64,000 nucleotides of DNA from Burkholderia sp. Bp9143 (GTDB lineage Bacteria > Pseudomonadota > Gammaproteobacteria > Burkholderiales > Burkholderiaceae). The number at the start of each line of letters is the position of its first letter. Within the stretch, counting starts at the first letter, position 1. Location: positions 1-64,000 of the forward strand of contig NZ_QTPO01000007.1 of the NCBI RefSeq assembly GCF_003853645.1. Direction: 5' to 3'. Below the pieces are notes generated by a model that ran no database searches, was not told the DNA's origin, and was given only the letters and a program-made list of their open reading frames with translations. The position numbers and the translations under genes were made by a program. Of this stretch, positions 6,140 to 13,829 are shown piece by piece.

Positions 6140-8497
6140 GTGACAGTCCGCCATCTCGATGCGTTGTTCCAGCCCAGGTCCGTTGCAGTCGTCGGTGCAT
6201 CGTCGCGCGCGGGCAGTATCGGTGCGATGGTGTGGGCGCGTGTGCTCGACGGCGCGTTCGAGGGGCCTGTATGGCCGGTCAATCCGAAGTATCGCGAACT
6301 GGACGGGCACGCGGTCGTGGCCGATGTCGACCGGCTGCCCGCGCCGCCATCGGTCGCCGTGATCTGCACGCCGCCTGCCACGTGGGCCGGCATCGTGCGC
6401 AAGCTCGGCGAGATCGGCACGCGCGTCGCGGTGATCGTCGGTGAGGCGCGTACCGACGCCGATCGCGCCGCGCTCGATCGCACGCTCAAGGCCGCGAAGC
6501 CGTTCGTGCTCCGTATCGTCGGGCCCGGCAGTCTCGGCGTGCTGTCGCCCGCGCGGCATGCGCATTTCGGCGCGCCGGCCTATACGGCACGATCGGGCGG
6601 CGTCGCGTGGGTGTCGCAATCGAACGCGCTGACGAACGCGGTACTCGGCTGGGCCGATGCGCGAGGCCTCGGCTTTTCGCATGTCGTCGCGCTGGGCAGC
6701 GAGGCCGACGTCGACGCGGGCGACGTGCTCGACTACCTCGCCAGCGATCCCGGCACGCGCGCGATCCTGCTCGAGCTCGACACCGTGTGCGCCGCGCGCA
6801 AGTTCATGTCGGCGGCGCGTGCGGCGGCGCGCAACAAGCCGGTGCTCGCGCTGCGCACCGGGCGCGCCGATCCCGGCGATGCGCTTTACACGGCGGCGTT
6901 CCAGCGCGCGGGGATGGTGCGTGTCGATGCACTCGACGATCTGCTCGACGAGATCGAGACGCTCGGCGTCGGGCGCGTCACCGCGCGTGGCGCGGCGACG
7001 CTCGTGACGAGCGACGCGGGCGTCGCGAAACTCGCGGTCGATGCGGTCGCGGAGGTGCGCGACGTGCTGGCCGACTGGCCGGCGGCGGCAACGTCGGCGG
7101 TCGCTGCCGCGCTGCCGCATCTCGCCGCGCCCGGCAATCCGTTGACGCTCGGCGACGATGCGCGTCCCGAGCATTTCGGCACCGCCATCAAGGCGCTCGC
7201 GCCGTTTCCGCCAACGGGCACGCTGTTCGTCGTGCATTCGACGTCCCACAGTGCGCCGGCCGACGCGGTCGCGCGCACGCTGATCGAATCGCGGCAGTAT
7301 GCATACCGCGGCATCCTCGCGTGTTTTTTCGGTGCGGTCGACGCGGCGACGCGCGACGCACTGCATGCGAACGGCATCCCGGTGCACACCACGCCGCAGC
7401 GGCTTGCGCGCGCATACGCACGGCTCGTCGACTACAACCTCGGGCGGCAGTTGCTGATGCAGACGCCCGAGGGCACGCCGCCGCAGCCGGCAGAGTGCGT
7501 TGCGTCCGCGCAGGCCGAGGCCCGACGGATGGTCGAGGCCGGCGAGCATGAACTGGCCGGCGAAGCGGCGTTGCAGTGGCTGTCTCACTTCAGCCTGCAT
7601 GGCGAGCCGGCCGATGCGTCGACCGGCGCCAGAGTCGTCGACGTCACGGTCGACATGTACGACGATTCGAACTTCGGCCCGGTATTCCGTTATGCGGTGC
7701 CGCCGGCGGACGGCGTATCGGCGCCGTTCGTCGTGTACGGGCTGCCGCCGCTGAATACCGTGCTCGCCCGCGCGGTGATGGAGCGCTCGCCGTATGCGCG
7801 CCGCACGCCCGTCGAACCCACGCTCGATGCGTTGACTGCACTGTCGCAAGTCGTTTGTGACGTGCGCGAAGTCGTCGCGATGTCGGTCACGCTGCGCGTG
7901 GTGTCCGACCGGGCATACGTGGTCGCGCCGCGCATCACGCTGGCGGCCGGGCGCAGCCGGCTCGCGATCATGCCGTATCCGCGCCATCTCGAGCAGACGC
8001 TCGAATGGCGCGGCGAGACCGTGACGATCCGTCCGATCCGTCCGGAGGACGAGGAGGCGCATAACGAGTTGCTTGGCGCGATGACGCCGGACGATCTGCG
8101 GATGCGTTTTTTCGGCGCGGTGCGCAGCTTCGATCATTCGCAAGTCGCACGCATGACGCAGATCGACTACGACCGCGAGATGGCCTTCATCGTGTCGTTC
8201 ACCGACATGTCGGGCCGGTCGCACACACTCGCGGTGGCGCGCGCGGTTGCGGATCCCGACAACGAGACGGCGGAGTTCGCGATCGCCGTGCGGCCCGATC
8301 AGAAGGGCAAGGGGCTCGGGCGGCTGATGATGACCCGCCTCATCGACTACGCGCGATCGCGCGGCACCGCATGGATGATCGGCGAGGCGCTGCGCGAGAA
8401 CACCGCGATGATCGCGCTGGCGAAATCGTGCGGTTTCGAGGTGTCGACGACGGAGGAACCCGGCGTGGTGGGGTTCAGGATGAAGCTGCAATCGTAA
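6140..8497 (+). CDS. ADP-forming acyl-CoA-synthetase-like / GNAT acetyltransferase fusion (Pat-like)
   Basis: A 785-aa fusion. Residues about 1-130 form a CoA-binding Rossmann domain (RSVAVVGASSRAGSIG) and about 150-300 a succinyl-CoA-synthetase-like domain. The C-terminus (about 625-785) is a GNAT domain with the acetyl-CoA loop (V-R-P-D-Q-K-G-K-G-L-G-R). This is the architecture of protein lysine acetyltransferases such as Salmonella Pat, which regulate acetyl-CoA synthetase. It is shorter than usual for the family. The segment that should carry the ATP-grasp nucleotide site (about 440-600) retains a DSNFGPVFRYAVPP remnant but no recognisable GYPVALK-like loop, so synthetase activity is doubtful. 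The start is GTG, with AGGGAG upstream. Confidence 0.85.
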   Translation: MTVRHLDALFQPRSVAVVGASSRAGSIGAMVWARVLDGAFEGPVWPVNPKYRELDGHAVVADVDRLPAPPSVAVICTPPATWAGIVRKLGEIGTRVAVIVGEARTDADRAALDRTLKAAKPFVLRIVGPGSLGVLSPARHAHFGAPAYTARSGGVAWVSQSNALTNAVLGWADARGLGFSHVVALGSEADVDAGDVLDYLASDPGTRAILLELDTVCAARKFMSAARAAARNKPVLALRTGRADPGDALYTAAFQRAGMVRVDALDDLLDEIETLGVGRVTARGAATLVTSDAGVAKLAVDAVAEVRDVLADWPAAATSAVAAALPHLAAPGNPLTLGDDARPEHFGTAIKALAPFPPTGTLFVVHSTSHSAPADAVARTLIESRQYAYRGILACFFGAVDAATRDALHANGIPVHTTPQRLARAYARLVDYNLGRQLLMQTPEGTPPQPAECVASAQAEARRMVEAGEHELAGEAALQWLSHFSLHGEPADASTGARVVDVTVDMYDDSNFGPVFRYAVPPADGVSAPFVVYGLPPLNTVLARAVMERSPYARRTPVEPTLDALTALSQVVCDVREVVAMSVTLRVVSDRAYVVAPRITLAAGRSRLAIMPYPRHLEQTLEWRGETVTIRPIRPEDEEAHNELLGAMTPDDLRMRFFGAVRSFDHSQVARMTQIDYDREMAFIVSFTDMSGRSHTLAVARAVADPDNETAEFAIAVRPDQKGKGLGRLMMTRLIDYARSRGTAWMIGEALRENTAMIALAKSCGFEVSTTEEPGVVGFRMKLQS

Positions 8498-8811
8498 TCG
8501 CGTAGGCGGGCGTGCGCAGGCGCAGGTATCGTGCACGGTCGATACGGAACACGATGTCGGTGATGTACAGTAACGACCGAGCGAAATCGCCGTAGTTCGG
8601 AATGCAGATCGTTCGGCTTGTTCGCTCGAATACGCGGATCGGTACGACGCTCGCTCCGTGACCGGCGGGGAACGGCGAACGCGTCGAGTCACGGCATCCG
8701 CGGCGGGCGTATGGCATGGACCGATGACCGCCGCGTACCGCGGATTCCGGTGCCAGGGTCGAGCGCACTGCCCCACACATTTCGCATCCGCGGCATCTGA
8801 AACGGAACAAA
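8498..8811. other. Intergenic stretch without a supportable gene
   Basis: Open frames cross this region but none has a ribosome binding site or recognisable family. The DNA is somewhat less G+C-rich than its neighbours. It ends where the direct repeat array begins. Confidence 0.5.
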
Positions 8812-9082
8812 GGTGAGACTTTTCAGGGGCCGTGAGTGAGCTTTTCCGGGAGCGGTCGGGTGAGCCGATACGGGAGCACTCGGTGAGCCTTCGCGGGAAC
8901 TGCCGGTGAGCCCTTGCGGGAAGCCCCGGTGAGCCTTTTCGGGAAAGGGCGGTGAGCGTCTGCGGGAGGCGTCGGTGAGGATGTTCGGGAGGGGTCGATG
9001 AGCGTCTCCGGGCGCCTCAGGTGAGCTTTTACGGGATGCTCGGGTGAGCGCTTACGGGACGCTTCGGTGAGACTTTTCGGGA
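8812..9082 (-). repeat. Array of 12 direct 17-bp repeats with 23-bp period
   Basis: Twelve units of consensus GGTGAGCNTTTNCGGGA (plus strand) start at 8812, 8835, 8859, 8882, 8905, 8929, 8951, 8974, 8997, 9020, 9043 and 9066. Spacing is 22-24 bp, mostly 23, with about 6-bp non-conserved spacers. The ends GGTGAG and CGGGA are nearly invariant and the middle varies. The period is not a multiple of three, so the array is non-coding; it is about two helical turns, so all units face the same side. Read on the minus strand (TCCCG...CTCACC) it follows the gene at 9176-9718, as the single copy at 5571 follows the H-NS-like gene. Confidence 0.92.
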
Positions 9083-9175
9083 GCCTGATGACGCAGTGCT
9101 CCGGCTGGCGCGGCGCCGGCCACTGCCGGCGTCCGCGCCGATGCGGGCACGCATGAACCGTGCCCGTGACAGCGC

Positions 9176-9718
9176 TTACGCAGCGAGTTTCGACGCTGCT
9201 TCGTTCACCTGGTCGCGCGAAATCGCGAGTTCTTCGAGGTGCGCGTCTGCATAGACACCGCCGGTTTCGCGCTCGAGGCGGGCGATCGTCAGCGCGCAAC
9301 GCGCGGTGTCCTTCGGCATCGCGATGAAGCGCTTGACCGATTCGCCGGACGTGAATGCGTCGAACAGCGCGCCGCGCACGTCGTCCGGAAGCGTCTTGGT
9401 CCATTGGTACGGCTTGCCGTTGAACGTGATCGATGGCGGCAGCGTGCGTTCCTTCTTGGTGGCCGTGATGAGGCCGTAGGTGCGCGCGGCGTCGCCGATC
9501 TGCTCGGGCGAGAAGAGTTCGTCGGGCGTGATGTCGAACTGCTCGATGTAGTTCTCGATCGCCAGCATCGCCGCGGCACGGTCGTCGCGCTTCTGCTGCG
9601 CGCGCGCGACGATGTCGCGCAGCTCGTCCGCTTCCTCGGGCGTGATCGTGAAGCTCGCCTGCTTCTGCTGAAGTTCGGAGAAACGCTGGAATTCTTGATC
9701 GTTCAGAAGTTTGGCCAT
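9176..9718 (-). CDS. Uncharacterised protein with an H-NS-like segment
   Basis: A 180-aa protein of no family I can name with certainty. Residues about 1-60 are helical and charged (an oligomerisation-type coiled region with EEADELRDIVARAQQKRDD). They are followed by IENYIEQFDITPDELFS, closely similar to IRAKIEEFDITAEELGF of the H-NS-like protein at 5273. The C-terminal half (SITFNGKPYQWTKTLPDDVR onward) lacks the GRGRAP hook and may be a different DNA- or protein-binding module. The start MAKLLN at 9718 is preferred over 9727 because GGAT lies 5 bp before it. The 17-mer array begins about 94 bp after the stop. Confidence 0.6.
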   Translation of the reverse strand: MAKLLNDQEFQRFSELQQKQASFTITPEEADELRDIVARAQQKRDDRAAAMLAIENYIEQFDITPDELFSPEQIGDAARTYGLITATKKERTLPPSITFNGKPYQWTKTLPDDVRGALFDAFTSGESVKRFIAMPKDTARCALTIARLERETGGVYADAHLEELAISRDQVNEAASKLAA

Positions 9719-9975
9719 GACATCCATCGGATACGACGGCCGCGACAGCCGGCCGCCGTAGTTTTTGAGAGGGCCGCTATTCTAGCGTAGCGCGGCGTCC
9801 GCGCATCCGGATACGGTCTGCCGAATGCCGGTACGCGTGCCCGCGCGACCGGCGCGCATCGCATATCGCGTGGGCATCGTCGCGCCCGCCTGCCCGACCC
9901 GCCGGCCGAGTGACCGAACGACTGCCGCGCTCGAACGATCGACCGCCTTCAGCGCGGTCGCCCGTTCGGCAACGT

Positions 9976-10800
9976 TCAGCAAGTGTCCGCGCGGCACATC
10001 GACAACTGGCCTGCCGTATCGCGCAGCCCCGTGACGACCACCTCGACGGACGGCGCCATGTGCGCGTCGATCCGGCGCATGTACGGGCAGGTCAGCACCG
10101 CGATCGCATGGCCGGCCGGGCCGAGGATCGGCGCGCTCAGGTCGGTGACGCCGTATGCCTGGCGGCTGTCCTGGCGCACGTAGCCGGACTGGCGGATGGA
10201 CTGGCACGCGTACACGAGTTCCTGCTCGTTGATCGGTGTTTCGCCCTTGACCTTGCGATGCTCGGCCAGCATGTGCGCGCGCTGCTCGGGACCCTGGAAC
10301 GACAGCATCACGCGCCCCGACGCCGTATCGGCGAGCCCGACGCGCGAGCCGAGCCGCACCGACACGCCCCACGGGCCGGGGCCGTCCACCTGCGCGATCA
10401 CGAGCAGGTTGCCGCGATCGTAGACGGTCAGATGGCACGACTGTTCGGCCGCATCGGCGAAGCGCTGCATCAGCGGCAAGGCCTCGGCGATCAGCCGGTT
10501 CATCGGCGGATGCCGATGCGCGAGCGCGAACAGTTTCAGGCTGAGCGTGTAACGGTCGCCGCCGCTCGAGCGCATCACGTAGCGGCGTGCGACGAGACGT
10601 TCGAGCATCCGGTAGATCTCGCTCGCGTTGCGGCCGAGCTCCTTCGTGATTTCGGTGCGGGTGAGTCCTTCCTTTTGTTCCGACAGGAGTTCGAGAATGT
10701 CGAGACCCTTGTCGAGCGCGGGTGCGCGATAGCGGTCGGCTGCGCCCATCGACTCCCGTGCGTCGCTGCCGGGGAGCGGGTTGTTGTTCGTTTGCATCAT
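9976..10800 (-). CDS. IclR-family transcriptional regulator
   Basis: About 274 aa. The N-terminal winged helix (about residues 25-85, ALDKGLDILELLSEQKEGLTRTEITKELGRNASEIYRMLERL) and the C-terminal GAF-like effector domain (LADTASGRVMLSF, then LSAPILGPAGHAIAVLTCP) are clear. The start is uncertain: MMQT at 10800 is preferred, but an in-frame start at 10878 would add 26 residues. It diverges from the FAH-family gene at 11458, which is its most likely target, perhaps a sugar-acid pathway. The end reads CRADTC. Confidence 0.88.
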   Translation of the reverse strand: MMQTNNNPLPGSDARESMGAADRYRAPALDKGLDILELLSEQKEGLTRTEITKELGRNASEIYRMLERLVARRYVMRSSGGDRYTLSLKLFALAHRHPPMNRLIAEALPLMQRFADAAEQSCHLTVYDRGNLLVIAQVDGPGPWGVSVRLGSRVGLADTASGRVMLSFQGPEQRAHMLAEHRKVKGETPINEQELVYACQSIRQSGYVRQDSRQAYGVTDLSAPILGPAGHAIAVLTCPYMRRIDAHMAPSVEVVVTGLRDTAGQLSMCRADTC

Positions 10801-11457
10801 GGGTAGGAAGTCCGGGAATTGCCAATCGGTGGGCGACGCACGCTGGCCGGTTTTGCACGCGGATTCGTGAAGCCGCACGCGGATGTGACTGCCATCCGGG
10901 CGAGCTTAACAACAAACGTTCAGTGTGCAATGCAGCGTCTTTTTGCCGATCGTTACCCAGCAAGAACGGATTACGTGCCGTTCCCGATGACAGGGTCATA
11001 AGAAATATTCGAAACTCATCTTTCGGTATCGAAGGACGCCGGCATTTGGCGTAAAGCCGGCTACGTCCGCAGGTCGAATGCTGCGGTGCAACCTCCGCAG
11101 GCGCACCAATAGTCGGTATCCGTCGCGCGCCATTTCACGGCGGGCCGCCGATGGTACAAAGAGCGGCGGGCCAGCGACGGCGCGGCCGCGCGTGAAGTCG
11201 GCCGGCACAGGCCGGCACATGTCGCGGATGCCGGGCCGTCGTCGCCGATGCGCAGACCGGCGGCCGCCCGTTCGATGCGTGTCGCACGTCGGTGCGGCGC
11301 CGCGATCGCTGCGCCTGCGCGAGCCTCGCGTGTCGATTGGCCTGCCGGACACGGCGCCGACGCGCGTCATCGACGATCGGCATTCAGTCCGGCGCGTGGC
11401 CGTCAGCGGCCGCGTCGGCCGGTATCCTGTCACATTCGACAACAGAGGTTAAGCACG
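10801..11457. other. Long divergent intergenic region (IclR regulator / FAH-family gene)
   Basis: About 650 bp without a supportable gene. The regulator-proximal part (about 10890-11040) is A+T-richer (CTTAACAACAAACGTTC, AAGAAATATTCGAAAC) and is the likely promoter area. GCCGGC at 11040 and 11056 bracket a small inverted repeat. The distal 350 bp is very G+C-rich and shows no clear sites. Confidence 0.45.
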
Positions 11458-12306
11458 ATGAAACTGCTTCGCTATGGCCCGACCGGCCAGGAAAAGCCCG
11501 GTATTCTCGACGCGGACGGCCGGATTCGCGACCTGTCCGCGCACGTGCCGGATCTTGCCGGCGACGCGCTGTCCGACGCCGGTCTCGCGCGCCTGCGCGC
11601 GATCGACCCGGCCACGCTGCCGCTCGTCCCCGGCGAGCCGCGCATCGGCGCGTGCGTCGGGCGTGTCGGCAAGTTCATCGGCATCGGTCTGAACTATGCC
11701 GATCACGCAGCCGAAGCCGGCATGCCAGTGCCGAAGGAGCCCGTGGTGTTCGGCAAGTGGACGAGTTCGATCTGCGGCCCGAACGACGGCATCGACATCC
11801 CGAAGGGTTCCGTGAAGACGGACTGGGAGGTCGAGCTGGGTGTCGTGATCGGCGCGGCGTGCAAGGACGTCGACGAAGCACGTGCGCTGGATTACGTCGC
11901 CGGCTACTGCGTCGTCAACGACGTGTCCGAACGCGAGTGGCAGATCGAGCGCGGCGGCCAGTGGGACAAGGGCAAGGGCTTCGACACGTTCGGCCCGATC
12001 GGCCCGTGGCTCGTCACGCGCGACGAGGTGCCCGATCCGCAGCGCCTCGACCTGTGGCTCGAGATCGACGGCCATCGCTATCAGAACGGCAACACGCACA
12101 CGATGGTGTTCACCGTCGCGCAACTGATCGCTTATCTGTCGACCTGCATGACGCTGCAACCGGGCGACGTGATCACGACCGGCACGCCGCCGGGCGTCGG
12201 GATGGGCATCAAGCCGTCGCCGGTGTTCCTGAAGGCCGGCCAGACGGTGCGCCTCGGGATCGAGGGGCTCGGCGAGCAGCTGCAGAGCACGCGCGACGCG
12301 CAGTAA
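11458..12306 (+). CDS. Fumarylacetoacetate hydrolase family protein
   Basis: A 282-aa enzyme of the FAH fold. A short N-terminal domain is followed by the catalytic beta-roll with FIGIGLNYADHAAEAGMPVP, the metal ligands in DWEVELGVVIG, and TGTPPGVGMG. Close relatives include ureidoglycolate-lyase-annotated proteins, 2-keto-3-deoxy-L-fuconate-type hydrolases and oxaloacetate decarboxylases; sequence alone cannot settle the substrate. The divergent IclR regulator fits a sugar-acid or aromatic catabolic role. ATG follows AGAGG by 8 bp. Transcription is stopped by the hairpin at 12423-12465. Confidence 0.88.
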   Translation: MKLLRYGPTGQEKPGILDADGRIRDLSAHVPDLAGDALSDAGLARLRAIDPATLPLVPGEPRIGACVGRVGKFIGIGLNYADHAAEAGMPVPKEPVVFGKWTSSICGPNDGIDIPKGSVKTDWEVELGVVIGAACKDVDEARALDYVAGYCVVNDVSEREWQIERGGQWDKGKGFDTFGPIGPWLVTRDEVPDPQRLDLWLEIDGHRYQNGNTHTMVFTVAQLIAYLSTCMTLQPGDVITTGTPPGVGMGIKPSPVFLKAGQTVRLGIEGLGEQLQSTRDAQ

Positions 12307-12422
12307 GCGGTTGCGGGGCGCGGGCGCAATCAATCAACCCGGCTGCGTCGCACGGCCCGCCGCCCGATCACGAGCGTGATTGCCCGCGGCGACCGCCGCG
12401 AACCGAATACCGATCCAGCAAT

Positions 12423-12465
12423 GACAAGGGCCCGATTCCGCGTGATGCGGAATCGGGCCCTTGTC
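12423..12465. terminator. Bidirectional terminator, perfect 19-bp stem
   Basis: GACAAGGGCCCGATTCCGC pairs perfectly with GCGGAATCGGGCCCTTGTC around a GTGAT loop. It lies between the convergent FAH-family gene and VOC gene. It has no strong T-run on either side, but the stem is exceptionally long and stable. Confidence 0.8.
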
Positions 12466-12490
12466 GTTCACCCGGTCCGTACGAACCGGA

Positions 12491-12874
12491 TCAGACGACG
12501 TTATCCAGCTCGCAATGGGCTTCGAGCCGATACCCGTCGGGGTCGACGACGAACGCCGCGTAATAGCCGGGGCCGTAGTGCTCGCGCTTGCCCGGCCCGC
12601 CGTTGTCCTGCCCGCCGTGCTGCAGCGCGGCGCGATAGAACGCATCGACTTCCACCGGCGATGCTGCGCGGAACGACACGTGCAACCCTGAATCGGGATC
12701 CGCGGGGACCGGACGCGCCGCGTGCTGCAACCACAGCACTGGTTCGGTGGTGCCGTAGCCGAGGGATCCGTCGTCGCTGTGCAGCCGCTTGTAGCCAAGC
12801 GCGCCGAGCGTGCTGTCGTAGAACGCGCGGCTGCGGTCGATGTGGGCAACGCCGAACGAAAGGTGATCGATCAT
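12491..12874 (-). CDS. VOC (glyoxalase/dioxygenase) family protein
   Basis: A 127-aa single-copy vicinal oxygen chelate protein with beta-alpha-beta-beta-beta modules: MIDHLSFGVAHIDRSRAFYDSTLGALGYK at the N-terminus and YYAAFVVDPDGYRLEAHCE at the C-terminus, including the metal-binding His and Glu positions. Substrate unknown; members include glyoxalases, fosfomycin-resistance-like proteins and antibiotic-binding proteins. The start is set by AAGGAG 6 bp upstream. A truncated copy of its first 35 codons lies upstream at 12922-13029, so this gene is now about 215 bp from the shared promoter at 13097-13125. Confidence 0.9.
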   Translation of the reverse strand: MIDHLSFGVAHIDRSRAFYDSTLGALGYKRLHSDDGSLGYGTTEPVLWLQHAARPVPADPDSGLHVSFRAASPVEVDAFYRAALQHGGQDNGGPGKREHYGPGYYAAFVVDPDGYRLEAHCELDNVV

Positions 12875-12921
12875 CTGTGGCTCCTTGAACTGAAGGGTGG
12901 ACGTCAGTGCAGCAAACCTGT

Positions 12922-13029
12922 TTACAACCACCAGGCCAGCCGCTTGTAGCGAAGCGTGCCAAGCGTGCTGTCATAGAACGCGCGGCTGCGGCCGGTGTGG
13001 ACAACGTCGTACGAAAAACGATCGATCAT
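12922..13029 (-). pseudogene. Truncated duplicate of the VOC gene 5' end
   Basis: Thirty-five codons (MIDRFSYDVVHTGRSRAFYDS...LAWWL) copy the start of the VOC gene with substitutions, then run into a stop. The duplication has a 155-bp period and includes the AAGGAG ribosome binding site and part of the upstream leader, ending in AACCACCA. The DNA has clearly diverged, so the event is not recent. The short peptide may still be translated because its ribosome binding site and promoter are intact. Confidence 0.85.
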
Positions 13030-13079
13030 CTGTGGCTCCTTGAACTGAAGAGGGGACATCAGAACAGCAAACCCGTTTT

Positions 13080-13140
13080 TAACCACCATGCCGGTTATGT
13101 TAGAAAGCGTCCGGACGCTTGTCAACCGGCATGGTGGTTA
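13080..13140. promoter_or_regulatory. Nested palindromic operator region of the VOC/CGNR genes
   Basis: TAACCACCATGCCGGTT (13080-13096) and AACCGGCATGGTGGTTA (13124-13140) are perfect 17-bp inverted repeats. A perfect 16-bp palindrome, AAGCGTCCGGACGCTT (13105-13120), sits between them. Both surround the promoter elements below, so they are strong operator candidates for the divergent CGNR regulator or an unlinked repressor. Confidence 0.85.
13097..13125 (-). promoter_or_regulatory. Sigma-70 promoter of the VOC transcript
   Basis: On the minus strand TTGACA (13125-13120) is separated by exactly 17 bp from TAACAT (13102-13097). The spacer is almost filled by the 16-bp palindrome, so a bound repressor would block RNA polymerase directly. 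Confidence 0.8.
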
Positions 13141-13154
13141 GATACGATCGTGTC

Positions 13155-13778
13155 ATGAGCAAAACGCAACCTTCCGTCACGACGGACTGCCTGGTTCCCG
13201 CGCCGTCCGAAACGTTGAGCATCGATTTCGCGAACACGCTGTACTGGCGCGGCGCCGACACGCCGACCGAAACCTTCGGCACGCTGGACGACCTGTTCGT
13301 GTGGTGCCGTGAGCAGGCACGCGTGCCGGCCGGCCTGGCCGACGCGTGTCGCGTACAAGAGAAGGAGAAGGGGGGCGAGCCGGCGATGCTGGCGCGTGCG
13401 CTCGCGTTGCGCGAGGCGTTGTATCGGCTCTTTCATGCGCAGGCCGAGCTGCGCGAGCCGCAAGCCGACGATCTCGCGCTGCTGGGCGGCTTTCTGGCGG
13501 AAGCGGCGCCGCGCGTCGCGCTCGCACGGATCGATGGCGGCTATGCGTGGCGGATCGGGGACGCGGGCGCGACGCTCGCGGGGCTGCTGAGCCCGGTGCT
13601 GTGGTCGGCGACCGACCTGCTGGGCGGCGCGCGGCTCGCGAAGGTCAAGCGCTGCGCGAACGACGCATGCCAGTGGCTGTTCATCGACGACAGCAAGAAC
13701 GGCAGCCGCCGCTGGTGCTCGATGTCGTCGTGCGGGAATCGCGCGAAGGCGTACCGCCACTATCACAAGGCCGATTGA
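13155..13778 (+). CDS. CGNR zinc-finger (ABATE domain) putative regulator
   Basis: A 207-aa protein. The N-terminal ABATE-type domain has LSIDFANTLYWRG and the C-terminal zinc finger reads KRCANDACQWLFID...RRWCSMSSCGNRAKAYRHY, with the four Cys and the CGNR signature. Such proteins are predicted stress-responsive transcription regulators. It is divergent from the VOC gene across nested palindromes, so autoregulation and control of the VOC gene are likely. The ATG lies only a few bases from a possible TACGAT -10 element (TTGTCA-N19-TACGAT), so its transcript may be almost leaderless; no ribosome binding site is evident. Confidence 0.88.
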   Translation: MSKTQPSVTTDCLVPAPSETLSIDFANTLYWRGADTPTETFGTLDDLFVWCREQARVPAGLADACRVQEKEKGGEPAMLARALALREALYRLFHAQAELREPQADDLALLGGFLAEAAPRVALARIDGGYAWRIGDAGATLAGLLSPVLWSATDLLGGARLAKVKRCANDACQWLFIDDSKNGSRRWCSMSSCGNRAKAYRHYHKAD

Positions 13779-13829
13779 CGGCGGCGCGCGTCCGGCGCGT
13801 CATTCCTGCCGCGTCCATCCCGCCCGAAC

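Noticed and set aside
8475..8810. 111-codon minus-strand frame with a YGDFARSLLYITDIVFRID-like segment
   Set aside because: No ribosome binding site, overlaps the acetyltransferase end, Arg/Cys-rich start of a kind typical of shadow frames; no family recognised.
8812..9082. CRISPR array interpretation of the direct repeats
   Set aside because: Repeats are 17 bp and spacers only about 6 bp, repeats are not identical, and there are no cas genes.
8823..9404. Open frame on the minus strand running through the 17-mer array
   Set aside because: It encodes irregular Pro/Arg/Lys repeats, the repeat period of 23 bp breaks any reading frame pattern, and it overlaps the better-supported gene at 9176-9718.
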